This document shows, one piece after another, positions 9,198-18,393 of a stretch of DNA of 64,000 nucleotides. The notes under the pieces are model-generated. The model did no database searches. It was not told the origin of the DNA and saw nothing but the letters and a program-made list of their open reading frames with translations. A program made the position numbers and the translations under genes. This DNA comes from Flavobacteriales bacterium (GTDB taxonomy: Bacteria > Bacteroidota > Bacteroidia > Flavobacteriales > CAJXXR01), in assembly GCA_025210805.1 (NCBI GenBank), contig JAOAQX010000023.1, forward strand, positions 248,001-312,000, given 5' to 3'. Numbering within the stretch: the stretch's first letter is position 1; every line of letters begins with the position of its first letter.

Positions 9198-10384
9198 TAC
9201 ATTTTGCTATCTAAATATTTGTGCGTTTCAACATGTCCGAAATTTGGGATCATATAATGGAAGAGCGCTACTATTTCCTCTTTATTCCATTTTTTTTCAT
9301 GACGCATTTTCATAATTTTTGAAAGAAAAATTTCCAATTTTTCCTCATCAAAGATAGCTTCGTTCTTTACAATTCCCAAATTATGATGTTTAATTAAATC
9401 TAAAGTTTCTTTTTCGGTAAAAAACTCTTCAAAACTTTTTTCTCCTGTGGTGTTACTCTCCGAAAATAAACAAGGCCACTTTTGATCTTTTACAAGTTCT
9501 TGAATGGTATTTCTTGCTTCGTCTTCTGTGGCTACTTTAAAAGGCTCATACCCTCTTTTTCGCAAATATCTCTCTGCAATTTCCGAGAAGGTGATTAAGT
9601 GTAATCCTTGATCTAGTTTTGGAAAATAGATATCTCTATTATCACCAAATATACAAGACATTAAACAGAGTTCTCCTGATTCTTGTGGAATTACAAAATA
9701 CCTTTTCACATCAGATGGTGCAGCTATTGGTTGTTCTTTTTTAAGTCTTTGATCAAAGCCATGAAGTAAAGAACCATCTGAGAAAGCTACATTTGCAAAT
9801 CTGGCAGTTGAAATTTTTATTTCCCCACTTTTTTGCATCAAAAACATTTCCATAATTCTTTTGGACCCTCCCATCATGTTTACAGGATTTGCAGCTTTAT
9901 CTGTGGAAACACAAAAGTATTTTTTTACGCCTTTTTCTATCGATTGATTGATAGTTTTGATGGTATTCAAGATATTTACATCAATCATCCTCATTAAGGT
10001 AAATGGATCTTTTTCACTCCTCACATGTTTGAGAGCCGATAGGTTCAAAACATAATCATATTCTCCATCTAGATTGATAAAAGCATCGTATTCTATAGAA
10101 CCGATATCTAGAGCAAATGTTTTGAATTCTCCATCAATATAGCCAAAAGAACTTCGAATATCTCGAACTAATTCTACTAAATTATTCTCGCTAATATCTA
10201 CAACATGAAGTTTTTGTGGATTTCTTTTGAAAATTTCTTTGGTTACGGCCTGACCTATTGTGCCTGCTCCACCCAATACAAGAAATTTAGCGTTTGAAAC
10301 GGCCTCATGAAGCAATTTTTCGTTTTCTTGAATATCTTGATCAAATAGCCTATTATTTCTGTTGATTAATTCTAAAAAATCCAT
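9197..10384 (-). CDS. legB: Nucleotide-sugar 4,6-dehydratase LegB
   Basis: A 395-residue extended SDR of the polysaccharide-biosynthesis type that makes the 4-keto-6-deoxy intermediate from GDP-GlcNAc. The NAD-binding motif GGAGTIG lies at residues 38-44. The catalytic block STDKAANPVNMMGGSK holds K163 and K175, but methionine (M171) stands where SDR enzymes normally have tyrosine. This substitution is normal in LegB- and WbpM-like dehydratases. The extra C-terminal 60 residues, absent from PseB, are also a LegB trait. It is the first gene of the nine-gene leg block, with a candidate -7 element just upstream. Confidence 0.88.
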   Translation of the reverse strand: MDFLELINRNNRLFDQDIQENEKLLHEAVSNAKFLVLGGAGTIGQAVTKEIFKRNPQKLHVVDISENNLVELVRDIRSSFGYIDGEFKTFALDIGSIEYDAFINLDGEYDYVLNLSALKHVRSEKDPFTLMRMIDVNILNTIKTINQSIEKGVKKYFCVSTDKAANPVNMMGGSKRIMEMFLMQKSGEIKISTARFANVAFSDGSLLHGFDQRLKKEQPIAAPSDVKRYFVIPQESGELCLMSCIFGDNRDIYFPKLDQGLHLITFSEIAERYLRKRGYEPFKVATEDEARNTIQELVKDQKWPCLFSESNTTGEKSFEEFFTEKETLDLIKHHNLGIVKNEAIFDEEKLEIFLSKIMKMRHEKKWNKEEIVALFHYMIPNFGHVETHKYLDSKM

Positions 10385-10420
10385 GAATTCTATATCTAAA
10401 TTTTTAAGTTCAATGAATTA

Positions 10421-10428
10421 CAAATATA
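10421..10428 (-). promoter_or_regulatory. Candidate -7 element upstream of legB
   Basis: The minus strand reads TATATTTG, an exact match to the Bacteroidota -7 consensus TAnnTTTG, 37 bases before the legB start. No convincing -33 TTTG is seen at the usual distance, so the element alone supports the call. The 184-base gap between pseI and legB holds no ORF, and this site suggests that leg genes can be transcribed apart from the pse block. Confidence 0.4.
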
Positions 10429-10568
10429 GTAATAATAAGGCTTAACTCCGATTTTTATTTATTAATTGTATGAAGTTTTATCGCTGTGGGAAAACAAATT
10501 AATTTCAATACTTTTTTCGATTTTTATAAGCTTTTTTTCTTTCTTACAACAGACATAAATTTTGAAAA

Positions 10569-11579
10569 TTAGTCAATAATAAATCGGTCTCCTTTTTCCC
10601 AGTTTTTAGTTGCGGGTGTTCCAAGAGTAGCTTCTAAATGCTTTGGGTGAGCCCCTAAACCTGGCCTTACAGATCGTAGGTTTTCCTCCGTAAAAATCTC
10701 ACCTTCTGCAATATCTTTTGCAATGTACAAACTTCTGGCATACTGTCTTCCTGCTTGTTGTTTTTCTGTTAAAGTGTAAGTAGCATTTCCTAAAGCACTT
10801 TCTGCGAGCCGAACTGCCTGAATCATTTCTTCAAACTCTTTTACATCTAAACTAAATGAGGCATCGGGTCCTCCGATAGATTTATCTAAAATAAAATGTT
10901 TTTCTATCACTGACGCTCCTAAAGCAGTTGCCACAACAGGTAAGGTAGTTCCCATAGTGTGATCTGACAAGCCTATTTTTACTCCAAAATCTTTTTTAAA
11001 TTGTTGCATCAAGAGCATATTTGCTTCTTCTATCGGTGCAGGGTAAGATGAAGTACATTTCAAAATGGTTATGTCTTCATTGCCAGTATTTCTACAGGTT
11101 TCTATGGCTAATTTAATATCTTCATATTCTGCAATTCCAGTGGACATAATAATCGGTTTCCCTTTTGAGGCAATATACTTTATAAGTGGAATATCCGTAA
11201 TTTCAAAAGAGGCAATTTTATAAATAGGACAGTTTAAAGTTTCTAATAAATCAACAGCGGTTTTATCAAAAGGTGAAGAAAAGCAATCGATCCCTATTTC
11301 TTTAGAATATTCAAAAATTTCTTTGTGCCACTCCCAAGGTAAGTGAGCCTCGTCATACAAATCATGCAAGTTTCTTCCTTCCCAAATAGTACCTTTAATC
11401 ATGAAATCTTCTTTCTTGCTATCCAAAGTCATGGTATCTGCTTTGTAAGTTTGCAATTTTATTGCATCGGCACCAATATCTTTCGCAGCTTGAATGGTCT
11501 TTTTTACGATCGAAATATCTCCACCATGATTGGCTGATAATTCTGCTATGATATACGTTTTTGCTGTATGAAAGTTCAT
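10569..11579 (-). CDS. pseI: Pseudaminic acid synthase
   Basis: A 336-residue NeuB-family enzyme that condenses phosphoenolpyruvate with 2,4-diacetamido-2,4,6-trideoxy-altrose to give pseudaminic acid. The chain starts with YIIAELSANHGGD and continues with KLQTYKADTMTL, CFSSPFD, KIGLSDHTMGTTLP and VIEKHFILDKSIGGPDASFSL, all typical of PseI. A SAF domain lies at about 280-336 (ARSLYIAKDIAEGE, SVRPGLGAHP). It is the last gene of the pse block, 13 bases after the WbqC-like gene. Compared with LegI in the same locus it has the longer GGPDASFSL loop of PseI. Confidence 0.93.
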   Translation of the reverse strand: MNFHTAKTYIIAELSANHGGDISIVKKTIQAAKDIGADAIKLQTYKADTMTLDSKKEDFMIKGTIWEGRNLHDLYDEAHLPWEWHKEIFEYSKEIGIDCFSSPFDKTAVDLLETLNCPIYKIASFEITDIPLIKYIASKGKPIIMSTGIAEYEDIKLAIETCRNTGNEDITILKCTSSYPAPIEEANMLLMQQFKKDFGVKIGLSDHTMGTTLPVVATALGASVIEKHFILDKSIGGPDASFSLDVKEFEEMIQAVRLAESALGNATYTLTEKQQAGRQYARSLYIAKDIAEGEIFTEENLRSVRPGLGAHPKHLEATLGTPATKNWEKGDRFIID

Positions 11580-11592
11580 CTTTATAAAAATT

Positions 11593-12336
11593 TTATGCTT
11601 CTTTTTTTATGACATCTTGTGAGCTAAAATAGGGAGCTCTACCCGCTCTGATAAGTTCTAAACTTTTTTCAAAACCGACATAGAATAACACATCTATAAT
11701 ACTCAAATGAGATATATACTCTCCAAATGCTTGATCGTACTTTGGGTGCTGATAGTTTTGATAAAGTAATTCGATTTGATGATCCGTAAATGCTCCACCT
11801 GGTTGATGTTCTTCAATATAAATAGAAGAACCATAAGGTGAAAGGTACGTTTTACACTTGAGTTCATGACAAATATCTACTAATCTAGCGTCTTTAGTTC
11901 CATCTAGAGACTGTAGCTCTGAACTGATATGGAATATTGTTTTAATTCCAATTTTGTTCGCAATTTCCCGAACTAAAAATAGGTTATTTTCTGCAAGGTT
12001 TTCAAAGTCTTTTTTTAAAATATTTTCCAAAAAAGGATACACCTCATTAAAAAATGGTGCTTTTTGGTAAGTATAAAAAATGGTTTTCAGGAGTTTCTTT
12101 TTCCAAGGTTTTTTATACTCAATTTGAATTTCGTTGATATTGGAATCCAAATTATTTTTTTTTGTAAGAACATTAATATATTGAACGCCATTAGCTGTTT
12201 TTATTCTGTTTCTTACTTGCCAGCTTTGTTTCACAAATTGTACATCATCATAAAACACAAAATGATCGGCATTGTCTATTAAATCAAAATACCCCAGCCA
12301 AGGGAAAAATGTGGGCTGCATGACGGCACAAATCAT
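11593..12336 (-). CDS. WbqC family protein
   Basis: A 247-residue protein whose opening AVMQPTFFPWLGYFDLID (4-21), followed by FYDDVQFVKQSWQVRNRIK, is the hallmark of the WbqC-like family. These proteins are common in O-antigen and nonulosonic acid loci, and their reaction is not established as far as I know. It overlaps the stop of the DegT-like gene by 4 bases and lies 13 bases before pseI, so it is co-transcribed with pseudaminic acid genes. Conserved Tyr/Asp/Gln-rich motifs suggest an enzyme. A tailoring or acyl-transfer step on the sugar is possible but only inferred from neighbours. Confidence 0.8.
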   Translation of the reverse strand: MICAVMQPTFFPWLGYFDLIDNADHFVFYDDVQFVKQSWQVRNRIKTANGVQYINVLTKKNNLDSNINEIQIEYKKPWKKKLLKTIFYTYQKAPFFNEVYPFLENILKKDFENLAENNLFLVREIANKIGIKTIFHISSELQSLDGTKDARLVDICHELKCKTYLSPYGSSIYIEEHQPGGAFTDHQIELLYQNYQHPKYDQAFGEYISHLSIIDVLFYVGFEKSLELIRAGRAPYFSSQDVIKKEA

Positions 12337-13295
12337 ATTTTTAAAGTCTTTTTTAGAAGTTCAACAGTTTGCTCTGCTTGAGACTTAGAATATCTAAAAT
12401 CGTTAAATAAGTTAATAATATTATTCTGAATTCCATCCCAAAAAGGCGTTTTTTCACTCGGAAATATTTTTGATAAAGAGTAATAATGTTTACTTGCAAA
12501 CAAGTCATTTTCCGCAAAAAGATTCAATACTTTATCTCTGTTATCCACCACAATATTGAAACGCCAAAGACTTGCCGAATTCTTTAGTTTAATGGACTCC
12601 AAACCTGCTTCGTAAATAACATTAATCTCTTTTTTAGTTTTAGATATTTCTTCCCGTTTCTGTATAACAAGTTTTTGATATTTTTCTTTATCCAATGATG
12701 AAGATTTTAGCCAATTAAGCTGAACTGTAGCATTCAGTTCTTCTTTAATTATTGGTTTAGATTCAAAAATAAGGGCTCGAAAGTATTGATCAAAAATTGC
12801 CTCCTCTTTTTCTAAAAACGGAATACTCTGCTCTTCATATTTTAGATGATTTTGGATTTTTGCGTAACCGCCAAAACCTATATCTACATATTTTGAGTAA
12901 CCTGTACTATACAATTCTAAATCTACCAATGGATTTAGCAGACGATCAAAATTGGGTACAGAAAGACACAAATCATCAACAATAAAAAGATTTTTGTTAA
13001 TGGTTTTTATGGCATCAAAAAATGAATTCACCTCAAGATCTACCCCGAAGGTTCGCACATAGATAATTCCCGCATAGTGGTCATTATTTCTAAGTTTTTC
13101 AAGTGTTTTCTTACGGTCCAGACATAAAGTTGAATCCACATCAAGTATTTCTATTTGGGCACCAGCTTTTAGAATAGTTGCAGCCACATAATGACATACG
13201 TTTGTGGGAATGATCCAAACTTTATTTGCGTGCTTATTTGACTTGATAAAATGATAGAGAATCGCAGATGCTCTATGATTAAATACTAAATTCAT
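12333..13295 (-). CDS. Short DegT/DnrJ-like PLP-dependent protein, substrate unknown
   Basis: A 320-residue protein with the outline of a fold-type I PLP enzyme of the DegT/DnrJ/EryC1 family. Visible parts are WIIPTNVCHYVAATILKAGA near the N-terminus, the cofactor aspartate in FIVDDLCL (D107 or D108), and a lysine in YSTGYSKYVDIGFGG (K135) at the place of the PLP Schiff base. It is about 50-60 residues shorter than PseC and LegC, with the N-terminal arm before the first large-domain strand reduced. It overlaps the WbqC-like gene by 4 bases and follows the methyltransferase gene by 5. It could be a third sugar aminotransferase or dehydratase, or a PLP fold with a changed role. Confidence 0.62.
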   Translation of the reverse strand: MNLVFNHRASAILYHFIKSNKHANKVWIIPTNVCHYVAATILKAGAQIEILDVDSTLCLDRKKTLEKLRNNDHYAGIIYVRTFGVDLEVNSFFDAIKTINKNLFIVDDLCLSVPNFDRLLNPLVDLELYSTGYSKYVDIGFGGYAKIQNHLKYEEQSIPFLEKEEAIFDQYFRALIFESKPIIKEELNATVQLNWLKSSSLDKEKYQKLVIQKREEISKTKKEINVIYEAGLESIKLKNSASLWRFNIVVDNRDKVLNLFAENDLFASKHYYSLSKIFPSEKTPFWDGIQNNIINLFNDFRYSKSQAEQTVELLKKTLKI

Positions 13296-13300
13296 ATAAC

Positions 13301-13972
13301 CTAGAAATACTTTTTTAAGAGCTCATCATGGTATATTTTCTGAACATATTCGGGTTTTAAAACCGTTATTGTTTGTTCATAAAGTGGATAGGCATGATCT
13401 ACAATAACAAATCTTGAAAGTTCTTCTTTACAAAACTCCATTAAATCACCAGGATTTTCATAGTGCATAAGTTCATGATAGTATTCTGCAAAAGTGGACA
13501 AAAAGTTGAAAGTAATCCCCACTTCTGCCATTTCAAACATTTTCTTGATCATATTTCTCACAAAAACTTTCCAGTCTTCTCTTGGTACTTCACCAGGAAT
13601 ATTAAAAGTTCCTGCCAAAACGACAATATCGTATTTTTCAGAGATTTCTGTGTTGAGAATATCTCTGACTTTTACCTCAATTTCAGGATATTTTTTATTT
13701 GCAAGGGTCTTCATTCCTTCCACAATATCTGTTCCTGAGTATTTTGCAGATATTTTATGATCTTTCATATACTGATACAAATCACAAATTCCACAACCGA
13801 TATCATGAACAGAAAAATCATTATTCTCAAAATCATATTGTTTGAGCAGGCGTTCAAATCTCAGATTTTGAATAACCGAGTTTTGATTATAAGTTCCATC
13901 TGGAGAATCGCCGTGTTCTTCAAATTGTTTTTCGTAAACTTCTAACTGTTTTGAAACGATATCTTTTTTCAT
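13301..13972 (-). CDS. Class I SAM-dependent methyltransferase
   Basis: A 223-residue protein with the Rossmann-like methyltransferase core. Motif I is VHDIGCGICDLYQYM, with the glycine-rich SAM loop. An acidic residue ends the second strand (YSGTDIVEGM), and DIVVLAGTFNIPG resembles motif IV. It overlaps pseG by 4 bases at its start and is followed 5 bases later by the DegT-like gene. In nonulosonic acid loci such enzymes are expected to methylate a sugar hydroxyl or an N-acyl group; the acceptor cannot be read from the sequence. Not part of the canonical six-enzyme pseudaminic acid route. Confidence 0.75.
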   Translation of the reverse strand: MKKDIVSKQLEVYEKQFEEHGDSPDGTYNQNSVIQNLRFERLLKQYDFENNDFSVHDIGCGICDLYQYMKDHKISAKYSGTDIVEGMKTLANKKYPEIEVKVRDILNTEISEKYDIVVLAGTFNIPGEVPREDWKVFVRNMIKKMFEMAEVGITFNFLSTFAEYYHELMHYENPGDLMEFCKEELSRFVIVDHAYPLYEQTITVLKPEYVQKIYHDELLKKYF

Positions 13973-14955
13973 ATTTGTCTGATTAAATCAACTATGTTAT
14001 GGATAGAATTTGTTGTGAAATGTTTATCAGAAGATCCTTTTAATTGTTTGTGAAGCTCTTTGTTTTGTATAAAATCACCCATTTTGTCCAAAATTGAAAG
14101 TTCATCTAATTCTTCTATCTTCCCAAAATTATACAAAATTCCCAGTTTCTCAAGAATTAATGAATCTTGCAATTGAAGATCTGTAGTGGCTATTGAAGCT
14201 GGTAAAACTTTCGCAAAACTCGATTCATATTTAATCAATCCCCCACCGTTGATAATAGCGTCAACTTCTAGTAAAATATTCTCGATATCAAAAGTTGGGT
14301 AAAGCATCTTTATACGTTTTCGATTTTCTTCAGAAACATGATCAAAGTTACTTGCGATATACCAAATTTCGAGATCTTCTTTTTGCTTTTTTAAAGTATC
14401 TATAATCAAATCTATCTTTGAGTTTATTGCTTCCAATCCTCCAAAGAACAACAATACCTTTTCAATAGTATTTCTGCTAGATTTCTGAGCTCTTACATTC
14501 GACAATTCAGGTTTATAAATAAAAAAATTGATACCCAAAGCCGATTGTTTTGAGTGGTATTTAAACATTTTTTCGGCATTAAATCGAAAGTTGATTACCA
14601 AATCTACTCCTGTAAAATCGAGCGTACAGGTATCATCAATAAAAATGGTTTTGAAACCTTTATTGAGACTTTCATCAAGATAATTTTGATGAATAAAATA
14701 ACTATCAAAAAGCACATATTGATACTTTTTAAATATTTCAATATCAACCTTTTCAAACTTCTTTTCTTGAGTTTCCTGAAAGAGAATTTCGTATTTATCA
14801 AAAAGTGTTTTAGCAAATTCTGAATAATTGCCAAGAAAAGAAATGTCGTATCCAAAACCGACCAGATGTCGAGCAAGGTTCAAGCATCTCGAAAAGTGTC
14901 CGAAGCCACTAAACTCATTTTGATCACATCTAAATAAAATGCTATTTTGAATCAT
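13969..14955 (-). CDS. pseG: PseG-like UDP-sugar hydrolase
   Basis: A 328-residue GT-B type hydrolase. PseG removes UDP from UDP-2,4-diacetamido-2,4,6-trideoxy-beta-L-altrose before the PseI condensation. The N-terminal motif FRCDQNEFSGFGHFSRCLNLA has the catalytic histidine (H20) in the GxGHxxRC pattern of PseG and SpsG. The C-terminal half has FFGGLEA and INGGGLIKYESSFAKVLP, where family members bind the nucleotide. It overlaps the FAD enzyme gene by 4 bases and the methyltransferase gene by 4. Sequence outside the motifs seems divergent, so the exact substrate may differ slightly from the Helicobacter enzyme. Confidence 0.83.
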   Translation of the reverse strand: MIQNSILFRCDQNEFSGFGHFSRCLNLARHLVGFGYDISFLGNYSEFAKTLFDKYEILFQETQEKKFEKVDIEIFKKYQYVLFDSYFIHQNYLDESLNKGFKTIFIDDTCTLDFTGVDLVINFRFNAEKMFKYHSKQSALGINFFIYKPELSNVRAQKSSRNTIEKVLLFFGGLEAINSKIDLIIDTLKKQKEDLEIWYIASNFDHVSEENRKRIKMLYPTFDIENILLEVDAIINGGGLIKYESSFAKVLPASIATTDLQLQDSLILEKLGILYNFGKIEELDELSILDKMGDFIQNKELHKQLKGSSDKHFTTNSIHNIVDLIRQI

Positions 14956-16253
14956 TGAACAGATTTAAAAATATCTTGAATAACGTGATTCATAAACCAA
15001 GTTTTTCCTTTAGCCTTACCAAAAAACACAACGTTTTCACAGTTTTCTTTTACTATTTCAAGTTGTTTTTTAGACGAAACTCCAAAGGGAATATCAAGTA
15101 CTGGAAAACTATTTGGGTAAATTTCAGCTTCTTTTTCGAGTAGTTCTGTTTGTTCAGAAATGACTTTCATTTGTTTGAGTTCCTCGAAAATATCAAGTGT
15201 CATTTGATCCGTATTTTCAGGAATTTGATTGGTCATCGCTTCTACGGTTATTCTATAGAAACCTTCTATCCCTTGAGAATAATTATCATATAGCGTAACA
15301 CGAAAAGTTTGGTAATCAGGATCAAAATTATTGAAATAATACAAGTCTGTTAAGTATTTCTGATCCACTAAATAATGAAAAATACAACTTGTTAGCCTTT
15401 TTGGAGCTGCTGTTTTAATCTCAATACCTAGATTTTTCATAAGAAAAACCGTTGGGACTGTCCAAACGAGTTGATCAAGTTCTATGGTTTCGTTTTTCAC
15501 TTCCAAAGAAGTAATCGTTTTACCTTCTAAATGGATTTTCCCTACTTCAGTATCTTTTAATACTCGAACTCCAGCTTCTGTCAATGATTGTTCCATAGAA
15601 CGTATCCAATTTCCCACACCATACTCTTTTGGATACATACTTTTTAGTGAAGATAAACCTTCTTGATAGCTATGAAACGCCAAAACTTTATCATATTTTG
15701 GTTCTTTTTTAAGCTCCATAGTTTTATTGGCATCAGCCACCATTATCCTTGATAAACCGAATAATGCATGACTATTCTCTTCCAGTTTTTCGGCGGGAGT
15801 AAAAAAGAATTTTTCAGCAGCTTGAGCAATGATATTCCCAAAGGTTTTCCCATATTCGTTTTCTAAATGATCTTTCAGATTATGGTAAGATTCTTTGGGA
15901 GTATTTGCTATTAATTCTCTTAGACCTTCTTCTTTATTATCTATATGTTTATCTGATAAAAAACCATTACCCTCATTCAGTCCCTTATAAAAAGAACCTG
16001 TTTTAAGAAAATCAAATTCATTCACTTCCAAATCTTTAAACAAGATTGCATCTACCTCTGCTATTCCTGTTTGTCCAAGAAAATGAGTTCCATAATCATA
16101 AAAAAGGTCTTTTTTAAACAATTCTTTAGATCGCAGGAGTCCGCCAAGGCTTTTTTGTCTTTCGATAAGTGTTACTTCATATCCTTTTTTTCGATATAAA
16201 AGTGCACTAAAAATACCTGCAATACCACCACCTACGACAACAATTTTTTTCAT
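14952..16253 (-). CDS. FAD/NAD(P)-binding amine-oxidase-like protein
   Basis: A 433-residue flavoprotein of the protoporphyrinogen-oxidase/amine-oxidase/UDP-galactopyranose-mutase-like superfamily. The dinucleotide fold is plain at the N-terminus: VVVGGGIAGIFSALLYRKKGYEVTLIE (4-30), ending in the ribose-binding acid, followed by the family GG motif in LGGLLRS. DYGTHFLG continues the superfamily pattern. It overlaps pseG by 4 bases and begins about 70 bases after the SpsF-like fusion. It may oxidise or isomerise a sugar in the pseudaminic acid block, and the substrate is unknown. No membrane segment is evident apart from the hydrophobic Rossmann start. Confidence 0.75.
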   Translation of the reverse strand: MKKIVVVGGGIAGIFSALLYRKKGYEVTLIERQKSLGGLLRSKELFKKDLFYDYGTHFLGQTGIAEVDAILFKDLEVNEFDFLKTGSFYKGLNEGNGFLSDKHIDNKEEGLRELIANTPKESYHNLKDHLENEYGKTFGNIIAQAAEKFFFTPAEKLEENSHALFGLSRIMVADANKTMELKKEPKYDKVLAFHSYQEGLSSLKSMYPKEYGVGNWIRSMEQSLTEAGVRVLKDTEVGKIHLEGKTITSLEVKNETIELDQLVWTVPTVFLMKNLGIEIKTAAPKRLTSCIFHYLVDQKYLTDLYYFNNFDPDYQTFRVTLYDNYSQGIEGFYRITVEAMTNQIPENTDQMTLDIFEELKQMKVISEQTELLEKEAEIYPNSFPVLDIPFGVSSKKQLEIVKENCENVVFFGKAKGKTWFMNHVIQDIFKSVQ

Positions 16254-16323
16254 TTTTACGCTTTTCTTGTTTAAAATAACTTTTTTAGATCTTATGGTTT
16301 GTTCAGAATATTTATGTAAGAGC

Positions 16324-18393
16324 TTAATTCAACCTTTTAAAGCCACCATGACATACAGGTCCTTCTAAAAGTTCATCAATATTTCTTGATCCTTTTTCAC
16401 ATTCTGCAATCACTCTAAATACTTCATTGAGCTCATGGAGATATTGATCTACAATTTCCTTTGTATGTGCGGTACTAGAGTATAATAAAGTGGAAGCAAG
16501 ATAATTTTTCTTTAACATTTCTTGTGTGATCAATGTTTTGTATTTCAAAGAGTTTTTTGAAGTAAAAGCAAAACCTGCCAAAGAGTTTAATCCAAATGAA
16601 ATCATATCTAATTTGTTTTCTTCAGCCATTTTTACCCATTTATTTTTTACATACCCACCTATTTCTGTAATGTATTCCCAAGGTTTCTCTCCTCGCATTA
16701 CTTCAAGTGTTTTCAGTGCTGCTGCAGGACCTATTCTTTCTGTCCAGAAAGTAGAACTGATAAAAGTATCTTGAGCAGCTTCCATCACTTCTCTACGTCC
16801 TACCACTGCGGTGAGTGCATAACCATTCGCAATTGTTTTCCCGAAAACGGTCATATCAGGCATCACGTTATATTTCTTAAATAAAGGACCATAAGTCTCT
16901 CTAAAACCAGAAGTACATTCATCAAAAATGAGAACGATATTATTATCAGTTGCAAGTTTTCTTACCTTTTCTAAATATCCTTCTTTTGGTGGTTCGTTTC
17001 TCTGAACTTCCATTTTTATTACTCCAATATCTTGGGATTTCACAAGATTTTCAAGTTCTTCATAATCATTATAAAGAAATGGATAAACACTTCCTTTAAG
17101 ATGAGAAGGAACGCCCGCAGGATTTAAGCCAGGTAGTAAATGCTCATTAAGACCTTCATTATTCCCAAGGTTTGTAGATAAATACCAATCATGCCACCCA
17201 TGGTATCCACAAATAGCGACTTTGTCTTTTCCGCTAGCAGCACGAGCAATTCTAATAGCAATTGCATTAGCTTCACCACCAGTTCTGGCAAATCTTACCA
17301 TGTCTGCCCATGGATTCATTTCCATCAATTCTTCTGCCAAATAAACCTCTTCGGGACAGCTCAATGTGGACATATTCCCTGTATTCACCACATTTCTAAC
17401 AACATTGTCAATGGCTTCGTTTCCATACCCCAAAATATTGGTTCCAATTCCCATAATGGATACATCGGTAAATTTATTTCCGTCTAAATCCCAAATATTA
17501 CAACCTTGTGCTTTAGAATAATAAGAGGGCCAACGCTCGGGTAAAAACATCTCTGGGCGTTTTGAAAGAAGCATCGTTCCTCCAGGAATTAATGTTTTGG
17601 CTTTTTTATAAAGTTCTTGTCCTTTTCCGTGTGTCATGGTATCTTTTTTTAATGATTTGAGATATCCTTCATTTCTAATAATGGTATCATTTAGTGAACT
17701 AATATTTTTGGATTCTAAATATAAGTTTGTGTATTCTTGCCATCCTGCATCTAAACCAAGCTGTTCAATCAGTTTCTCTACAACCACCAAATCTTCTGGT
17801 GTATCCACTGTGAGTCTCACATGGTTATAGTTTACCTCAGATAAATAGGCATCTGATTTAAACAAGGTTTTTCCATAATGCGAGGAATTATTATAAATGA
17901 AAGGCGTTACATGTTCTTTTTCTGATTCTAAAGTAGATTCTTCCCAAGCTTTTACCAAAGCTGAATATTTAAATACTTCTACGTCTTGACCATCTGGATA
18001 GACTTCTTCAAGAGCATTTGAGCCATAGTCTAAGTCATTTTCAATAGTAAAATCAATTACTTTATCAATCAACTCGGCATCAATAATGGGACAATCTGAG
18101 GTGAGACGTACTACATAATCTGGATTTTCACCTTTAAGACATTGATAAAAACGATCCAATACATTGTATAAATCTCCTTGGTAAGTTTCTACTCCTACTT
18201 TTTTTCCAATGTCGAGTATTTCTGAAACCTTCTCTTCATTGGTGGTCGCAATTTTGAGTTTATCAATCCTTTTTGATTTCAAAATTCTTTTTAGATGAAG
18301 CTCTAGAAGAGAAACATTTTGAACTTCTTGTAATATTTTCTCTGGAAAACGGGTGGATCCTATCCTTGCTTGAGTAACCGCTACTATTTTCAT
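16324..18393 (-). CDS. Fusion: SpsF-like CMP-nonulosonate cytidylyltransferase + class III (GSA-type) aminotransferase
   Basis: A 689-residue fusion, started at the ATG 18391-18393 because that gives a 4-base ATGA overlap with the preceding gene; an ATG 9 bases upstream is less likely. Residues 1-240 are an SpsF-type cytidylyltransferase (VAVTQARIGSTRFP, then RLTSDCPIID), which should activate pseudaminic acid with CTP. No separate PseF exists in the block. Residues about 253-689 are a glutamate-1-semialdehyde-aminomutase-like PLP domain with GYHGWHDWY (396-404), D491 in FDECTSGFR and the PLP lysine K519 in VFGKTIANG. Both active sites look intact. The aminotransferase substrate is unknown. 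Internal methionine M253 sits exactly at the domain border. Confidence 0.85.
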   Translation of the reverse strand: MKIVAVTQARIGSTRFPEKILQEVQNVSLLELHLKRILKSKRIDKLKIATTNEEKVSEILDIGKKVGVETYQGDLYNVLDRFYQCLKGENPDYVVRLTSDCPIIDAELIDKVIDFTIENDLDYGSNALEEVYPDGQDVEVFKYSALVKAWEESTLESEKEHVTPFIYNNSSHYGKTLFKSDAYLSEVNYNHVRLTVDTPEDLVVVEKLIEQLGLDAGWQEYTNLYLESKNISSLNDTIIRNEGYLKSLKKDTMTHGKGQELYKKAKTLIPGGTMLLSKRPEMFLPERWPSYYSKAQGCNIWDLDGNKFTDVSIMGIGTNILGYGNEAIDNVVRNVVNTGNMSTLSCPEEVYLAEELMEMNPWADMVRFARTGGEANAIAIRIARAASGKDKVAICGYHGWHDWYLSTNLGNNEGLNEHLLPGLNPAGVPSHLKGSVYPFLYNDYEELENLVKSQDIGVIKMEVQRNEPPKEGYLEKVRKLATDNNIVLIFDECTSGFRETYGPLFKKYNVMPDMTVFGKTIANGYALTAVVGRREVMEAAQDTFISSTFWTERIGPAAALKTLEVMRGEKPWEYITEIGGYVKNKWVKMAEENKLDMISFGLNSLAGFAFTSKNSLKYKTLITQEMLKKNYLASTLLYSSTAHTKEIVDQYLHELNEVFRVIAECEKGSRNIDELLEGPVCHGGFKRLN

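Noticed and set aside
9197-10384. Missing catalytic tyrosine in LegB as a sign of inactivation
   Set aside because: Met in place of Tyr is the usual state in LegB- and WbpM-like dehydratases, so it supports the family call.
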